Source: an uncultured Pseudoxanthomonas sp.
GTDB lineage: Bacteria > Pseudomonadota > Gammaproteobacteria > Xanthomonadales > Xanthomonadaceae
Length of the DNA stretch: 64,000 nucleotides
Assembly (NCBI GenBank): GCA_946479745.1
Contig: CAMLGZ010000019.1
Location: forward strand, 1 to 64,000
Direction of reading: 5' to 3'
The notes below the pieces were generated by a model. It was not told the origin of the DNA. It made no database searches and saw only the letters and a program-made list of their open reading frames with translations. Shown piece by piece: positions 16,310 through 27,346 of the stretch. Within the stretch, counting starts at the first letter, position 1. Each line of letters starts with the position of its first letter. The translations under genes and the position numbers were made by a program.

Positions 16310-17566
16310 ATGATCGACCCAACTCCCGACATCGCCCATCACGCCACGCTCGATGCGCGCATGGTCAAGGCGGTGCGCGGGATCAAGTTGCTGGGTCTGG
16401 CGAGTTGGCCGGCGGCAGCGCAGGCGCCGTTCCTGGAAAGCTATGCGCGCGGACAGCCGGTGTTGCCGCAGATCGACTACCCCAAATTGGATTTCGCCGA
16501 AGCTCGGCGCGAGTTGGCGCAGATCGCCGCCGCCGCCGATGCTTCGCACCCGTTGGGCGTCTACCTGCGCGAATCGGTGCAGAGCTGGGACATCGCCGCG
16601 CAATTGCTTGAATCGCTGGGTTCGCCCGCGGTTACCACCCACTCCATCGCGTTGTTCGGCCAACCCGACGAGACCTTGCCCGGCAACGGACCCACCGCGC
16701 GCGAGGCGGCGCGGCATTTCATCGACATCGCCAACGATCTGGATCACGAACTGCTGGCACCGGAAGAGCAGATTCCTGTGTCCGCCACCGCCTTGCAGTT
16801 GCAGCTCCAGGGCGATCTGGACGATTTTTTCGGCAGCCGCGTGATCGCCGTAGAGTTGGACCCGGACCTGATCGCCAAGGCTGCCGCCGGGGCCACCCGC
16901 ATCCGTTTACGCCAGGGGGCCGCGTTCAGCGACTACGATCGCCGCCAATTGCTGCAGCACGAAGCGCTGGTGCATTCGCTGACGGCCTTGAACGGGCGCG
17001 AACAGGTCCACCTGCCCAGCCTGGCCCTGTCTTCGCCGCGCGTCACCGCCACCCAGGAAGGCCTGGCCACTTTCGCCGAACAGATCACCGGCAGCATCGA
17101 CATCGAACGCATGAAGCGCATCAGCCTTCGTATCGAAGCGGTGGCGATGGCGCTGGACGGCGCCGACTTCATCCAGGTGTTCGGCTATTTCATCGAGGCG
17201 GGGCAGAACCCGACCGAAAGCTTTTCCTCCGCGCAACGCGTATTCCGCGGCGTACCTACCGGCGGCGGCGCGGCGTTCACCAAAGACACGGTGTATCTGC
17301 GCGGCCTGGTGGGCGTGCACACTTTTTTCCGCCGCTCGTTGCAGCAGGACCGATTGCGCCTGTGCCGCCGTTTGTTTGCCGGCAAGATGACCCTGGGCGA
17401 CGTGAAGGCCTTCGAGCCGCTGTTCGAAAGCGGCGTTCTGGCCACACCGCGCTGGCTGCCGCACTGGGTCAGCCGCGCCAACGGGCTGGCGGGCGTGCTG
17501 GCGTTCTCGCTGTTCGCCAACCGTATCCGTCTGGATCAGATATCGGAAACGGAAGAAGGAAACTAG
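16310..17566 (+). CDS. DUF1704 (QEGLA-motif) metallopeptidase-like protein
   Basis: Annotated in bacteria as 'flavohemoglobin expression-modulating QEGLA motif protein'. The family includes the eukaryotic tubulin tyrosine carboxypeptidase MATCAP, which uses an HExxxH zinc motif. Here HEALVH lies at about 217-222 (LLQHEALVHSLTALNG) and the second signature TQEGLATFAEQ at about 248-258, supplying the third ligand Glu, so a catalytic zinc site appears intact. Length is 418 aa. There is no signal peptide. ATG 16310 is preceded by AAGCAAGGTAG. The bacterial substrate is unknown; a C-terminal carboxypeptidase activity is my inference from the family. Confidence 0.87.
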   Translation: MIDPTPDIAHHATLDARMVKAVRGIKLLGLASWPAAAQAPFLESYARGQPVLPQIDYPKLDFAEARRELAQIAAAADASHPLGVYLRESVQSWDIAAQLLESLGSPAVTTHSIALFGQPDETLPGNGPTAREAARHFIDIANDLDHELLAPEEQIPVSATALQLQLQGDLDDFFGSRVIAVELDPDLIAKAAAGATRIRLRQGAAFSDYDRRQLLQHEALVHSLTALNGREQVHLPSLALSSPRVTATQEGLATFAEQITGSIDIERMKRISLRIEAVAMALDGADFIQVFGYFIEAGQNPTESFSSAQRVFRGVPTGGGAAFTKDTVYLRGLVGVHTFFRRSLQQDRLRLCRRLFAGKMTLGDVKAFEPLFESGVLATPRWLPHWVSRANGLAGVLAFSLFANRIRLDQISETEEGN

Positions 17567-17590
17567 CGGTTCTATTCCCTACTGCTTCGA

Positions 17591-18754
17591 TCAGAAATCG
17601 ATTTGCACGCGTCCCACCAAAGCGCGGGTGCGGTCCAGGGTGGCGTCCTGCAGACGGTCGCGGTTGCGGCTGTCGATCCAGTTCAGCATCAGCCGCAGAT
17701 GCGGGCGCGGGTACCAGTTCACGCCAGCGGTCAGCGAACTTACCCGCACATCGCGCAGCAACGGTTCGCCGTCGCGTTGTTGACGGCCCGAGAGAGTGTC
17801 GTAACGCAACGCCAGTTCCCAGGCGCCTACTCGACCCTGCGGATTGATGCGGCCGAAGCGGCCGGCCTTGGCGTCGTACGGACGCACTTCGCCGGTCAGC
17901 ATCCAGGCGACCTGCGCATAACCGGTGGAAAGCCGCGCTTCCTGTTCGCCATCGTCGAAACGCGCGCCGCCGGCCTCGCCCTGGAACGTCCAGGCGCCTT
18001 TCACTGCGGCCAGCTCAAGCGAATACTTGTCCACTCGCGTGTCGCGGCCCTGGCTGAAATCGGCCAACGTCACCCGGCTGTTATCGGAAAAAATCCCAGC
18101 CGGTCGCGGGCGGATGCGCAGCGCAGTGGCGCCATCGCCGCCAGGGTGATCGTAGTCTTCATGCGCCAGCGACAGGCCCAGATGCAGCACTTTTCCTTCT
18201 TCGCGCCACGGTGCGTAAGTGCCGCGTGCGGCGACGGCCAGCCCTTTGGTCTGCCAGACATCGATGCTTTCCAGGTTGTAGACGCTGCCGCCCACGGTGT
18301 AGCCGTCGCGCGCCGTCAGCCAGGCCGCGCCCAGCCGGTAGGTGGGGGCCAGGTTCTGGACCAGGTAGCTGCGCTCGATGAAGGTCATGTGGTTGGAGCT
18401 GATGCGGTCGTCCAGGCTGAAGTACTGCTTGAACTGTCCGACCGTCAGCGTGCCGGCGGCGAATTTCTTGCTGACGTACGCATCTTTGGCCAGTACTTCA
18501 TCGCCGGAGAAATCGGCTTCCAGTTTGTAGTTGAATCCGTAGAACTTGCCGGACAGATCCAGCCAGAGCGCACGCAGATCCGAATCGTTGGCGTTGGGCG
18601 CGCCGCGCGTATCGTTGTCGAAGTCGGCGATATCCCAGTGCAGACGTCCGCCGAGTTTGGCGGTGACGTTGTCTTCCGTCTCCGTGTCGGCGGCCTGTGC
18701 GCTGGTGGCGCAGGCGAGCAGCAGCATGGCGGGAAGCAGGCGTGGCAATGTCAT
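17591..18754 (-). CDS. OprO/OprP-type outer-membrane porin
   Basis: This is a phosphate-selective-porin-family beta-barrel. It has a signal peptide (LLPAMLLLACATSAQA), then alternating amphipathic strands with typical family phrases (LGGRLHWDIADFD, LWLDLSGKFYGFNYKLEADFSG, VGQFKQYFSLDDRISSNHMTFIER), ending in the aromatic VQIDF expected for outer-membrane assembly. Length is 387 aa. Family members transport phosphate, pyrophosphate or organic anions. Here the adjacent C4-dicarboxylate two-component system and the operator shared with dctA argue for dicarboxylate uptake. ATG 18754 is chosen for the signal peptide. A 17-bp palindrome lies 56 bp upstream. Confidence 0.9.
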   Translation of the reverse strand: MTLPRLLPAMLLLACATSAQAADTETEDNVTAKLGGRLHWDIADFDNDTRGAPNANDSDLRALWLDLSGKFYGFNYKLEADFSGDEVLAKDAYVSKKFAAGTLTVGQFKQYFSLDDRISSNHMTFIERSYLVQNLAPTYRLGAAWLTARDGYTVGGSVYNLESIDVWQTKGLAVAARGTYAPWREEGKVLHLGLSLAHEDYDHPGGDGATALRIRPRPAGIFSDNSRVTLADFSQGRDTRVDKYSLELAAVKGAWTFQGEAGGARFDDGEQEARLSTGYAQVAWMLTGEVRPYDAKAGRFGRINPQGRVGAWELALRYDTLSGRQQRDGEPLLRDVRVSSLTAGVNWYPRPHLRLMLNWIDSRNRDRLQDATLDRTRALVGRVQIDF

Positions 18755-18810
18755 CGGATGCGGTCCGGCGGTGGTCGGTAGTCCGCACGATGGCAGCGGC
18801 AGCGTGCTGC

Positions 18811-18827
18811 ACCAATAGCGCATTGGT
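18811..18827 (-). promoter_or_regulatory. Candidate operator shared with dctA, upstream of the porin
   Basis: On the coding strand it reads ACCAATGCGCTATTGGT, a dyad ACCAAT-N5-ATTGGT, exactly 56 bp before the porin ATG. The dctA promoter carries ACCAATGCGTTATTGGT at the same distance. The similarity also extends into GGAAAACC before and GCTGCCAT after the palindrome. The likely ligand is the LuxR-type regulator encoded at 19043. Confidence 0.75.
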
Positions 18828-18837
18828 ATTAGGGTTT

Positions 18838-19001
18838 TCCTTCTCCCATCGGGAGAAGGTGCCCGAAGGGCGGATGAGGGAATGAATTGTCAGCTTGTAG
18901 TGAAAGCTGGATGGCGAGTCATTGTCACGCCCTCACACCCCAAGGGTGCTTGCTTCGCGGCGTCCGTCGCTACGCGCCACCTTCTCCCGGTGGGAGAAGG
19001 G
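18838..19001. repeat. Inverted repeat, family D
   Basis: End hairpins TTCTCCCATCGGGAGAAGG and CCTTCTCCCGGTGGGAGAAG flank an interior with CGGATGAGGG and its diverged mirror. It lies between the porin promoter and the divergent response regulator gene, directly beside the operator. Confidence 0.83.
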
Positions 19002-19042
19002 AAGCAGCCTCTTAGCCCCCGGGTTCATGCGAGACTTGCCCC

Positions 19043-19687
19043 ATGACCGCCACCAAAATCCTGGTAGCCGACGACCACCCGCTGTTCCGCGCGGCGGTGC
19101 TGCACGCGCTGCAGGGAGCGGTGGAAAACCTTTCGACGGTAGAAGCTTCCAGTGCCTCCACGCTGACTACGCTGCTGGCCGAGCATCCCGATCTGCAGCT
19201 GGTGCTGCTGGATCTGACCATGCCCGGCGCGCGCGGATTCTCTTCGCTGGTCTATCTGCGCGGCGAGCGGCCGGAGCTTCCGGTAATCGTGATTTCTTCC
19301 AACGACCATCCGCCGGTGATCCGCCGCGCGCAGCAGTTCGGCGCCGCCGGTTTCATTCCCAAGTCCTCGCCGGTGGAAACCATCCGCACCGCGGTGCGCA
19401 CGGTGCTCGAAGGCGGCACCTGGTTTCCGCCGATCACCGCGGAAAGATCGGAATCCGATGCGCGTTTGGCGGCCCGGCTGGCGCAGCTGACGCCGCAGCA
19501 ATTTCGGGTACTGCTGTGCATCGCCGACGGTTTGTTGAACAAGCAGATTGCCTACGAGCTGGGCCTGGCGGAAAACACGGTGAAAGTGCACGTGACCGCC
19601 ATTCTGAAGAAGCTGGAATGCAACAGCCGCACGCAGGCGGCGGTGCTGGTGAAGGCGCTGGAACAGGAAGGCGGAATCGATCCGTAG
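19043..19687 (+). CDS. LuxR/NarL-family response regulator
   Basis: The receiver domain (1-120) carries the acidic pocket VADDH, the phospho-acceptor Asp57 in LLDLTMPG, a switch Ser in VISSND and the family Lys in IPKSS. The C-terminal LuxR helix-turn-helix (about 150-205) reads LTPQQFRVLLCIADGLLNKQIAYELGL, then ENTVKVHVTAILKKL. It is 214 aa and convergent with the hybrid kinase gene, whose product is its probable partner. Expected targets are the porin and dctA, through the common palindrome. ATG 19043 follows GACTTGCCCC, so the ribosome-binding site is weak. Confidence 0.92.
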   Translation: MTATKILVADDHPLFRAAVLHALQGAVENLSTVEASSASTLTTLLAEHPDLQLVLLDLTMPGARGFSSLVYLRGERPELPVIVISSNDHPPVIRRAQQFGAAGFIPKSSPVETIRTAVRTVLEGGTWFPPITAERSESDARLAARLAQLTPQQFRVLLCIADGLLNKQIAYELGLAENTVKVHVTAILKKLECNSRTQAAVLVKALEQEGGIDP

Positions 19688-19703
19688 TCGTAACCTTCGC
19701 GCT

Positions 19704-19752
19704 GTCGGGGGCGTAGCCCCGACCTACCGTAGGTCGGGGCTACGCCCCCGAC
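19704..19752. repeat. Inverted repeat, family E, compact copy
   Basis: Arms GTCGGGGGCGTAGCCCCGAC and its mirror meet almost without spacer at CTACCGTAG. The element lies between convergent genes and encodes the last residues and TAG stop (19740-19742) of the hybrid kinase. Confidence 0.9.
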
Positions 19753-22409
19753 GCACGTTCAGCCTGCTCGCGCAGTAGCCTCTGCATGATCAGCGCGCGC
19801 AACGCCGCCGGGCGGACCGGCTTGGGCAGGAAGCCCCAATCGTGTTGCCGGGCGATGGCGCGCACGCTGTCGTCCTGTTCGGCGGTCACCAGGATCACGA
19901 TGGGTTCGCTGCCCCAGCGTTCCGCCAATTGCGCGTACAACTCGGGCCCGGTGATGTCGCCCATGCGCATATCCAGCAACAACAGGCGCGGGGCCGTGCC
20001 GGGCTGTGCGGCCGCCAATGCCTCGCCTGCGCCTGCGGCAAGTTCCACCCGGCAGAACCAGCGTTGCAGCAAAGCACGACTCGCTTCGCAGACTCGCGGA
20101 TCATCGTCTATGCACCAGACTGTGCAGTCGCGCAGATCCTGATCGTCGTCGTCCGCAACCGCCTCGATGAGCGACGCGGGGGCGACGGCGGCACGGTCTC
20201 CCAGCGGTACCAGAACACTGAACATGCTTCCGCAGCCGACCGTCGAATGCAGGTCCACCCGATGCCCCAGCAGGCGGGCAATACGTTCCACGATGGCCAG
20301 CCCCAGACCGGCGCCGCGATCATCGGCCGTGCCGTCGTCCAGGCGCCGGAATTCTTCGAAGATCTCCTCCTGGCGACCTTCGGGAATGCCCGGACCGGTA
20401 TCGTGCACTTCGATACGCAAACCGCCCTCCACGCGCCGGCAGCCCAGCAAGATGCGGCCCTTCGGCGTGTAGCGCAGCGCGTTGGAAAGGAAGTTCTGCA
20501 GGATGCGCCGCAACAGCGCTTCGTCGCTGCGCACCACGGCCTGCGTCGGCACCCAGTCCAGGCGCAGTCCGCGGGCGTGCGCGAGCATGCCGAACTCGCG
20601 CGCCAGCGTTTCCAGCAGCGGCGCCAGCGCGAAATCCCGCACGCGGGTTTCCAGCGCGCCCGACTCCAACCGGGAAATATCCAGCAGGCTGTTGAGAATG
20701 GCGTCCTGCGCGGCCAGCGCGTCCTCCACGTTGTCGGCCAGCTGCTGCGTCTGCGGTTCCTGCAGTTTGTCGCGCATCGCCGAAACGAACATGCGCGCAG
20801 CGTTCAGCGGTTGCAGCAGGTCGTGCACGGCGGCGGCGACGAAACGGGTCTTGGAGCGGTTGGCGTTCTCCGCTTCGCTTTTGGCCACGGCCAGATCGCG
20901 GGTGCGCTCGCCGATGCGGTGCTCCAGTGCGTCGGCCAACGAACGCAGGTCGCGCGCGGCTTGTTTGTAGGCGGTTATGTCGGCATAGCTGGTGACGAAA
21001 CCGCCGTCGGGCAACGGGTTGCCGCGGATTTCGATCACCGTGCCGTCGTTGCGTTCGCGTTCGTGCATGTGCGGCTTGCCGGAACGCAGGTGCTCCAGCC
21101 GGCGCGCGATGGCTTCCTCGATGGGTCCCGGACCCAACAGGCCGCGGCGCGCGTTGTGGCGGAATACATCCTCGATCGGCAGCCCGACATGGATGAAGCC
21201 GGCGGGGAATTTGAACAGATCGATGTAGCGGCGGTTCCAGGCCACCAGTCGCAGCTCGGCGTCGATCACCGACACGCCTTGCGGCAGATGCTGCAGGCTG
21301 GGGCTTTCCCCGTAGTCGGCGCCACCGGCGGCCTGCACCAGGCCGTCCTGGGCGGTGCGCAATTCGATCGCGTGCTGTTCGACCAGCTGCTGCAGCTCCA
21401 CCCGGCTGCGTTCGCGCAATCGCGCCAGCCGCCGGCGCTGGTGGACGAACAGCAGCAGGAACGTGGCCGCCAGCAGACCGGCCGCCACCGCGATGGCGAC
21501 CGTGCGCGCGGCGACCGCAGAGGATCGGGTGCTGTGCAACAGGTGCAGCGTCCAGCCTTGTTCCGGCATCGCCCGCGAGAGCCAGAGATGTTCGCCCTGG
21601 CCGGGCAGGCGCACGCGGCGCACGCCGGGCGCGAACGCCTGCAGCTCGCGGTATTGCAACAGGCGCTGCGGCACCTCGCCGTATTGGCGGGTGCGCGCCA
21701 GTTCGCTGCGCTCGTTTTCGCGCAGGGGACGCAAGTCGAGATAACGCCAACGGTCGCGTCCCGACAGGAAGATCACTCCGTGCGCATCGCTGACGAAGAC
21801 CGGATCGGGCAGGGTGCGCCAGGCCGCTTCCAGTTCGTTGAACACCAGTTTCACCACCAGCACGCCCAACGGCCGGCCCTGCGCATCGCGCACCGCTTGC
21901 GAAAGGAAGTAGCCCGGTACGCCCGTGGTATAGCCCAGCGCATAAAAATCGCCGGTGCCGCGGGTCATGGCCTGCTGGAAGTACGGACGGAAGCCGTAGT
22001 CGGTGCCGACGTTGCTGTTGGGCGTGCGCCAGTTGCTGGCGGCTACCGCCTTGCCGTTGCGGTCCAGCAAGGTCAGGGTGGAAGTGGTGGCCACGCCGTT
22101 GACTTGTTCCAGCTTGCGATTGAGCCGTTCGACCACGGCAGCGTCGCTGACATCGCCGGCCAGCCCATCGCGCACTTCCGGGTCCAGCGCCAGCACCGCC
22201 GGCAGCATGCGATAGCGTTCGACGATGGCGTCCAGAGTGTCGCGGTGCAGGCGCAGTTGCTCGCGAGCCTGTTCGGCGCTGGTGCGCAAGCTGCGCTGTT
22301 CGGCCTGCCACGCTGCCAGCGCGCTCAGCAGGCCGATCGCCAGGGCGATGGCCAACCCGGCCAGCAACTGGCGTAAACGGGGGCGGAGAGGAGAGAGCAT
22401 GACGGGCAT
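19740..22409 (-). CDS. Hybrid histidine kinase with DctB-like periplasmic sensor
   Basis: The order is TM helix (about 10-30), periplasmic dCache sensor, TM helix (about 295-320), PAS domain, HisKA with phospho-His in VHDLLQPLNAARMF, HATPase (ALRYTPKGRILLG, GPGIPEGR, GAGLGLAIVERI) and a C-terminal receiver (CIDDDP ... LLLLDMRMGD ... PKPV). The sensor has the DctB pattern SNWRTPNSNVGTDYGFRPYF then GYTTGVPGYFLSQAVRD and LVVKLVFNELEAAW, so C4-dicarboxylates are the likely signal. The kinase core is of the NahK/ErcS type. I use ATG 22409; GTG 22415 and ATG 22400 are also possible. The last codons come from the family E repeat. Confidence 0.92.
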   Translation of the reverse strand: MPVMLSPLRPRLRQLLAGLAIALAIGLLSALAAWQAEQRSLRTSAEQAREQLRLHRDTLDAIVERYRMLPAVLALDPEVRDGLAGDVSDAAVVERLNRKLEQVNGVATTSTLTLLDRNGKAVAASNWRTPNSNVGTDYGFRPYFQQAMTRGTGDFYALGYTTGVPGYFLSQAVRDAQGRPLGVLVVKLVFNELEAAWRTLPDPVFVSDAHGVIFLSGRDRWRYLDLRPLRENERSELARTRQYGEVPQRLLQYRELQAFAPGVRRVRLPGQGEHLWLSRAMPEQGWTLHLLHSTRSSAVAARTVAIAVAAGLLAATFLLLFVHQRRRLARLRERSRVELQQLVEQHAIELRTAQDGLVQAAGGADYGESPSLQHLPQGVSVIDAELRLVAWNRRYIDLFKFPAGFIHVGLPIEDVFRHNARRGLLGPGPIEEAIARRLEHLRSGKPHMHERERNDGTVIEIRGNPLPDGGFVTSYADITAYKQAARDLRSLADALEHRIGERTRDLAVAKSEAENANRSKTRFVAAAVHDLLQPLNAARMFVSAMRDKLQEPQTQQLADNVEDALAAQDAILNSLLDISRLESGALETRVRDFALAPLLETLAREFGMLAHARGLRLDWVPTQAVVRSDEALLRRILQNFLSNALRYTPKGRILLGCRRVEGGLRIEVHDTGPGIPEGRQEEIFEEFRRLDDGTADDRGAGLGLAIVERIARLLGHRVDLHSTVGCGSMFSVLVPLGDRAAVAPASLIEAVADDDDQDLRDCTVWCIDDDPRVCEASRALLQRWFCRVELAAGAGEALAAAQPGTAPRLLLLDMRMGDITGPELYAQLAERWGSEPIVILVTAEQDDSVRAIARQHDWGFLPKPVRPAALRALIMQRLLREQAERASGA

Positions 22410-22449
22410 CTTCACGTGCGGAGCTATTTTTCTCCAGCGGCGGCTCTTT

Positions 22450-22585
22450 CCTTCTCCCTCCGGGAGAAGGTGGCGTCTAGCGACGGATGAGGGAGGGAGA
22501 ATGACTTGCTACGGAGTATTCAGTACAAACTGATTTCCCATTCCCTCATCCGCCCTCCGGGCACCTTCTCCCAGGGGGAGAAGGA
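22450..22585. repeat. Inverted repeat, family D
   Basis: CTTCTCCCTCCGGGAGAAGG at the left and CCTTCTCCCAGGGGGAGAAG at the right frame a GGATGAGGGAG / CCCTCATCC interior. It lies between the divergent kinase and dctA genes and ends about 12 bp before the dctA operator. Confidence 0.85.
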
Positions 22586-22597
22586 AAACCGACTAGT

Positions 22598-22614
22598 ACC
22601 AATGCGTTATTGGT
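22598..22614 (+). promoter_or_regulatory. Candidate operator upstream of dctA
   Basis: ACCAATGCGTTATTGGT is a dyad ACCAAT-N5-ATTGGT ending 56 bp before the dctA ATG. It differs by one base from the palindrome in the porin promoter, with the same spacing and shared flanks. No sigma-54 -24/-12 pair with correct spacing is visible after it, so a sigma-70 promoter activated by the LuxR-type regulator is more likely. Confidence 0.75.
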
Positions 22615-22670
22615 GCCGGACCCGGACGCTGCCATTGTCGGCGTCGTCATCGCCACCGGAGCGCTCCGCC

Positions 22671-24029
22671 ATGCCTGCCAAATCCTCGCGGCTGTATCTG
22701 TGGGTCCTTTGCGCCATCGTGATCGGTGGCTTGATCGGCCATTTCGCGCCGGCCACCGGTGCTTCCCTGAAACCGGTGAGCGACGGCTTCATCAATCTGA
22801 TCAAGATGCTGATCGGGCCGATCATCTTCCTCACCGTGGTCATGGGTATCGCCGGCGTGGCCAGCGTGAAGAAGGTAGGCCGGGTCGGCGTCAAGGCCAT
22901 TCTCTACTTCGAGATCGTTTCCACTTTCGCTCTGGGTATCGGCTTGCTGGTGGTCAATCTGTGGAAGCCCGGCGCGGGCTTCAACGTCGACCCGGCCACG
23001 CTGACCAGTACGATGGACGCCAAGGATCTGGCCAAGGTAGCGGAGTACGCGGAAAAGGCGCACGAGCAAACTACCGCCGATTTCCTCCTGCACATCATTC
23101 CCAAGACCTTCACCGACGCCTTCACCGGCGGTGGCGACCTGTTGCAAGTGCTGCTGCTGGCATGCCTGTTCGGCTTCGCGCTGATGGCGGTGGGCGAGAA
23201 GGGGCGGCCGATACTGAAATTCTTCGATGCCATCTCCCAGGTGTTCTTCCGCATGATGGGCATGATCATGCGGCTGGCGCCGATCGGCGCGGGCGCGGCC
23301 ATGGCTTTCACTATCGGCAAGTACGGCGTGGACAGCCTGGGGCCACTGCTCAAGCTGATGGGCGGGTTCTATGTCAGCTGCGCGTTGTTCGTGCTGGTGG
23401 TGCTGGGCCTGATCGCGCGTTTCACCGGGTTCTCCATCTTCAAGTTCCTGGCTTATATCCGCGGCGAGTTGCTGCTGGTGCTGGGCACGTCCTCGTCCGA
23501 ATCGGCATTGGTGCCGCTGATGCAGAGGCTGGAGAAGTTGGGCTGTCCCAAATCGGTGGTCGGCCTGGTGGTGCCCAGCGGCTATTCGTTCAATCTGGAC
23601 GGCACCAACATCTACCTGACCATGGCCGCCATCTTCATCGCCCAGGCCTTGAACATCGACTTGAGCGTGCGCGACCAGATCGCCCTGCTGCTGGTCGCCA
23701 TGTTGACCTCCAAGGGCGCTTCGGGTGTGACTGGCGCCGGGTTCATCACCCTGGCGGCCACTCTCGCGGTGGTGCCTACCGTGCCGGTGGCGGGGCTGGC
23801 CCTGATCGTGGGCATCGACCGTTTCATGAGCGAGGCGCGCGCCATCACCAATCTGATCGGCAACGGCGTGGCCACGCTGGTGGTGTCGAAGTGGGAAGGC
23901 GAACTGGACGTGGCGCGGCTGCGCAGCGAACTGGATTCGGGGCCGGGCGGCCTGATCGAAATGCCGGAGCCGGCATTGTCAGGCGCTTTCGCCGGACCCG
24001 GCCAGGCCGTGCTGGGCGACGCGGACTGA
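22671..24029 (+). CDS. dctA: C4-dicarboxylate:cation symporter DctA
   Basis: DctA imports succinate, fumarate and malate with protons or sodium through the inner membrane. The protein (452 aa) shows the DAACS family pattern: multiple hydrophobic helices, the [14 protein letters not shown] block, the serine-rich reentrant loop [14 protein letters not shown], and the signature [23 protein letters not shown] followed by [16 protein letters not shown] 22671 gives the usual short cytoplasmic start ([13 protein letters not shown]) with CGGAG upstream. An acidic, Pro/Gly-rich tail ends the protein. It sits between its presumed regulator and malic enzyme, which would metabolise the imported malate. 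Confidence 0.94.
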   Translation: MPAKSSRLYLWVLCAIVIGGLIGHFAPATGASLKPVSDGFINLIKMLIGPIIFLTVVMGIAGVASVKKVGRVGVKAILYFEIVSTFALGIGLLVVNLWKPGAGFNVDPATLTSTMDAKDLAKVAEYAEKAHEQTTADFLLHIIPKTFTDAFTGGGDLLQVLLLACLFGFALMAVGEKGRPILKFFDAISQVFFRMMGMIMRLAPIGAGAAMAFTIGKYGVDSLGPLLKLMGGFYVSCALFVLVVLGLIARFTGFSIFKFLAYIRGELLLVLGTSSSESALVPLMQRLEKLGCPKSVVGLVVPSGYSFNLDGTNIYLTMAAIFIAQALNIDLSVRDQIALLLVAMLTSKGASGVTGAGFITLAATLAVVPTVPVAGLALIVGIDRFMSEARAITNLIGNGVATLVVSKWEGELDVARLRSELDSGPGGLIEMPEPALSGAFAGPGQAVLGDAD

Positions 24030-24037
24030 ACCTTGCA

Positions 24038-24061
24038 GCAATGCGGCCACGGCCGCATTGC
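24038..24061 (+). terminator. Hairpin after dctA
   Basis: GCAATGCGGCC and GGCCGCATTGC form an 11-bp perfect stem nine bases after the dctA stop. There is no T-run after it, so it may be a processing or weak termination structure rather than a full intrinsic terminator. Confidence 0.45.
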
Positions 24062-24106
24062 GTGCGATCCCGTAGAATCCTGGTCCAGCCCACGGATGAT
24101 GTGTCG

Positions 24107-26383
<2,277 letters not shown>

Positions 26384-26391
26384 CACTGCTT

Positions 26392-26527
26392 CCCTTCTCC
26401 TCCGGGAGAAGGTGCCCGAAGGGCGGATGAGGGCATGGATCGTCCGCTTGTAGGAAAAGTTGGAAGGCTTAGTAATTTCCATTCCCTCATCCGGCGCTGC
26501 GCGCCACCTTCTCCCGAAGGAGAAGGG
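26392..26527. repeat. Inverted repeat, family D
   Basis: CCCTTCTCCTCCGGGAGAAG and CTTCTCCCGAAGGAGAAGGG bracket a GGATGAGGG / CCCTCATCC interior. It separates the convergent maeB and STAS genes. Confidence 0.85.
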
Positions 26528-26535
26528 AAGCAAAA

Positions 26536-26922
26536 TCAGCCTTCATCGCTTCCATGCAGCATCTCCCGCTGCAACTTGTCGATATACGCATCGGCTTCAG
26601 CAGTAGTGGCGAAAATCTCGCCCAGCGGCAGCGCCTGCACCATGTCCAGCACCTTGCGTATCTGCGCCTGCGGATTGACCGCCAGTACCTTGCCGCCGGG
26701 GGCCAAAGTCTTGCGCGCTTGCAGGATGCAGCGGATGCCCGCGCTGCTGATGTATTCCAGACGCGCCAGATCCATCACCAGCACCATCGTGGGCTTGGCC
26801 GAAACCAGCAACGGCTCCAGCGCATCGTCCAATTGTTCGTAGGTATTGGTGTCCAGGCGGCCGCTCAGCACCACGTACTGGTTGCCGTTGACCGGCGGAT
26901 AGATTTCGATTTCCAGACTCAT
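26536..26922 (-). CDS. STAS-domain anti-sigma factor antagonist (second copy)
   Basis: This is a single-domain RsbV/SpoIIAA-like protein of 128 aa. The phosphorylatable Ser lies in LEYISSAGIRCILQARKTL, the classical STAS switch motif, preceded by VLSGRLDTNTYEQLDDAL. In partner switching the unphosphorylated form captures the anti-sigma kinase. It closely resembles the adjacent STAS gene at 26963, so the two arose by tandem duplication. It is the last gene of the four-gene operon, 40 bp after its paralogue; ATG 26922. Confidence 0.9.
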   Translation of the reverse strand: MSLEIEIYPPVNGNQYVVLSGRLDTNTYEQLDDALEPLLVSAKPTMVLVMDLARLEYISSAGIRCILQARKTLAPGGKVLAVNPQAQIRKVLDMVQALPLGEIFATTAEADAYIDKLQREMLHGSDEG

Positions 26923-26962
26923 GCCGCGTCCATTCCCACATGCCCGACCGGGAGAATGCGCA

Positions 26963-27346
26963 TCAGTCTTCCTCATCGCCCTGCAGCACCTTGCGCTGCA
27001 TCGCGTCCAGATAGGCGTCGGCTTCGGCGGTGGAAGAAAAGATCTCGCTCATCGGCACCGCCTTGACCACGTCGAACACCTTCTGGATCTGCGCCTGCGG
27101 ATTGACCACCAGCACCTTGCCGCCATGCGCGCCCAGGGCCTTGCGCGCCTTGAAGAGGGAGCGGATGCCGGCGCTGCTGATGTATTCCAGCCCCTCCAGA
27201 TCCAGCACCAGCGATTGCAGGTTGCCGGTCAGCAACGGCGCCAACTTCTGGTCCAGTTCCTCATAGGTATGCGTATCCAGGCGCCCGGCCAGGGCCACGC
27301 GCTGGATGCCGTTGCCGGGGGGAAGGATCTGGATGTCCAGGCTCAT
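26963..27346 (-). CDS. STAS-domain anti-sigma factor antagonist (first copy)
   Basis: This is a single STAS domain of 127 aa with the switch Ser in LEYISSAGIRSLFKARKALG and the N-terminal strand VALAGRLDTHTYEELDQKL. It acts as the antagonist that would be phosphorylated by the kinase encoded just upstream and dephosphorylated by the SpoIIE-type phosphatase. Its ATG overlaps the kinase stop codon (ATGA), which implies coupled translation and matched amounts. Confidence 0.91.
   Translation of the reverse strand: MSLDIQILPPGNGIQRVALAGRLDTHTYEELDQKLAPLLTGNLQSLVLDLEGLEYISSAGIRSLFKARKALGAHGGKVLVVNPQAQIQKVFDVVKAVPMSEIFSSTAEADAYLDAMQRKVLQGDEED

Noticed and set aside
19842..22376. Open frame of about 840 codons antisense to the hybrid kinase
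   Set aside because: Translation is His/Gln/Arg-rich and domain-free; the kinase on the minus strand shows every expected motif.
22598..22671. Sigma-54 promoter before dctA, expected from classical Dct systems
   Set aside because: No GG-N10-GC pair with correct context is found before dctA or the porin, and the adjacent regulator is LuxR-type.
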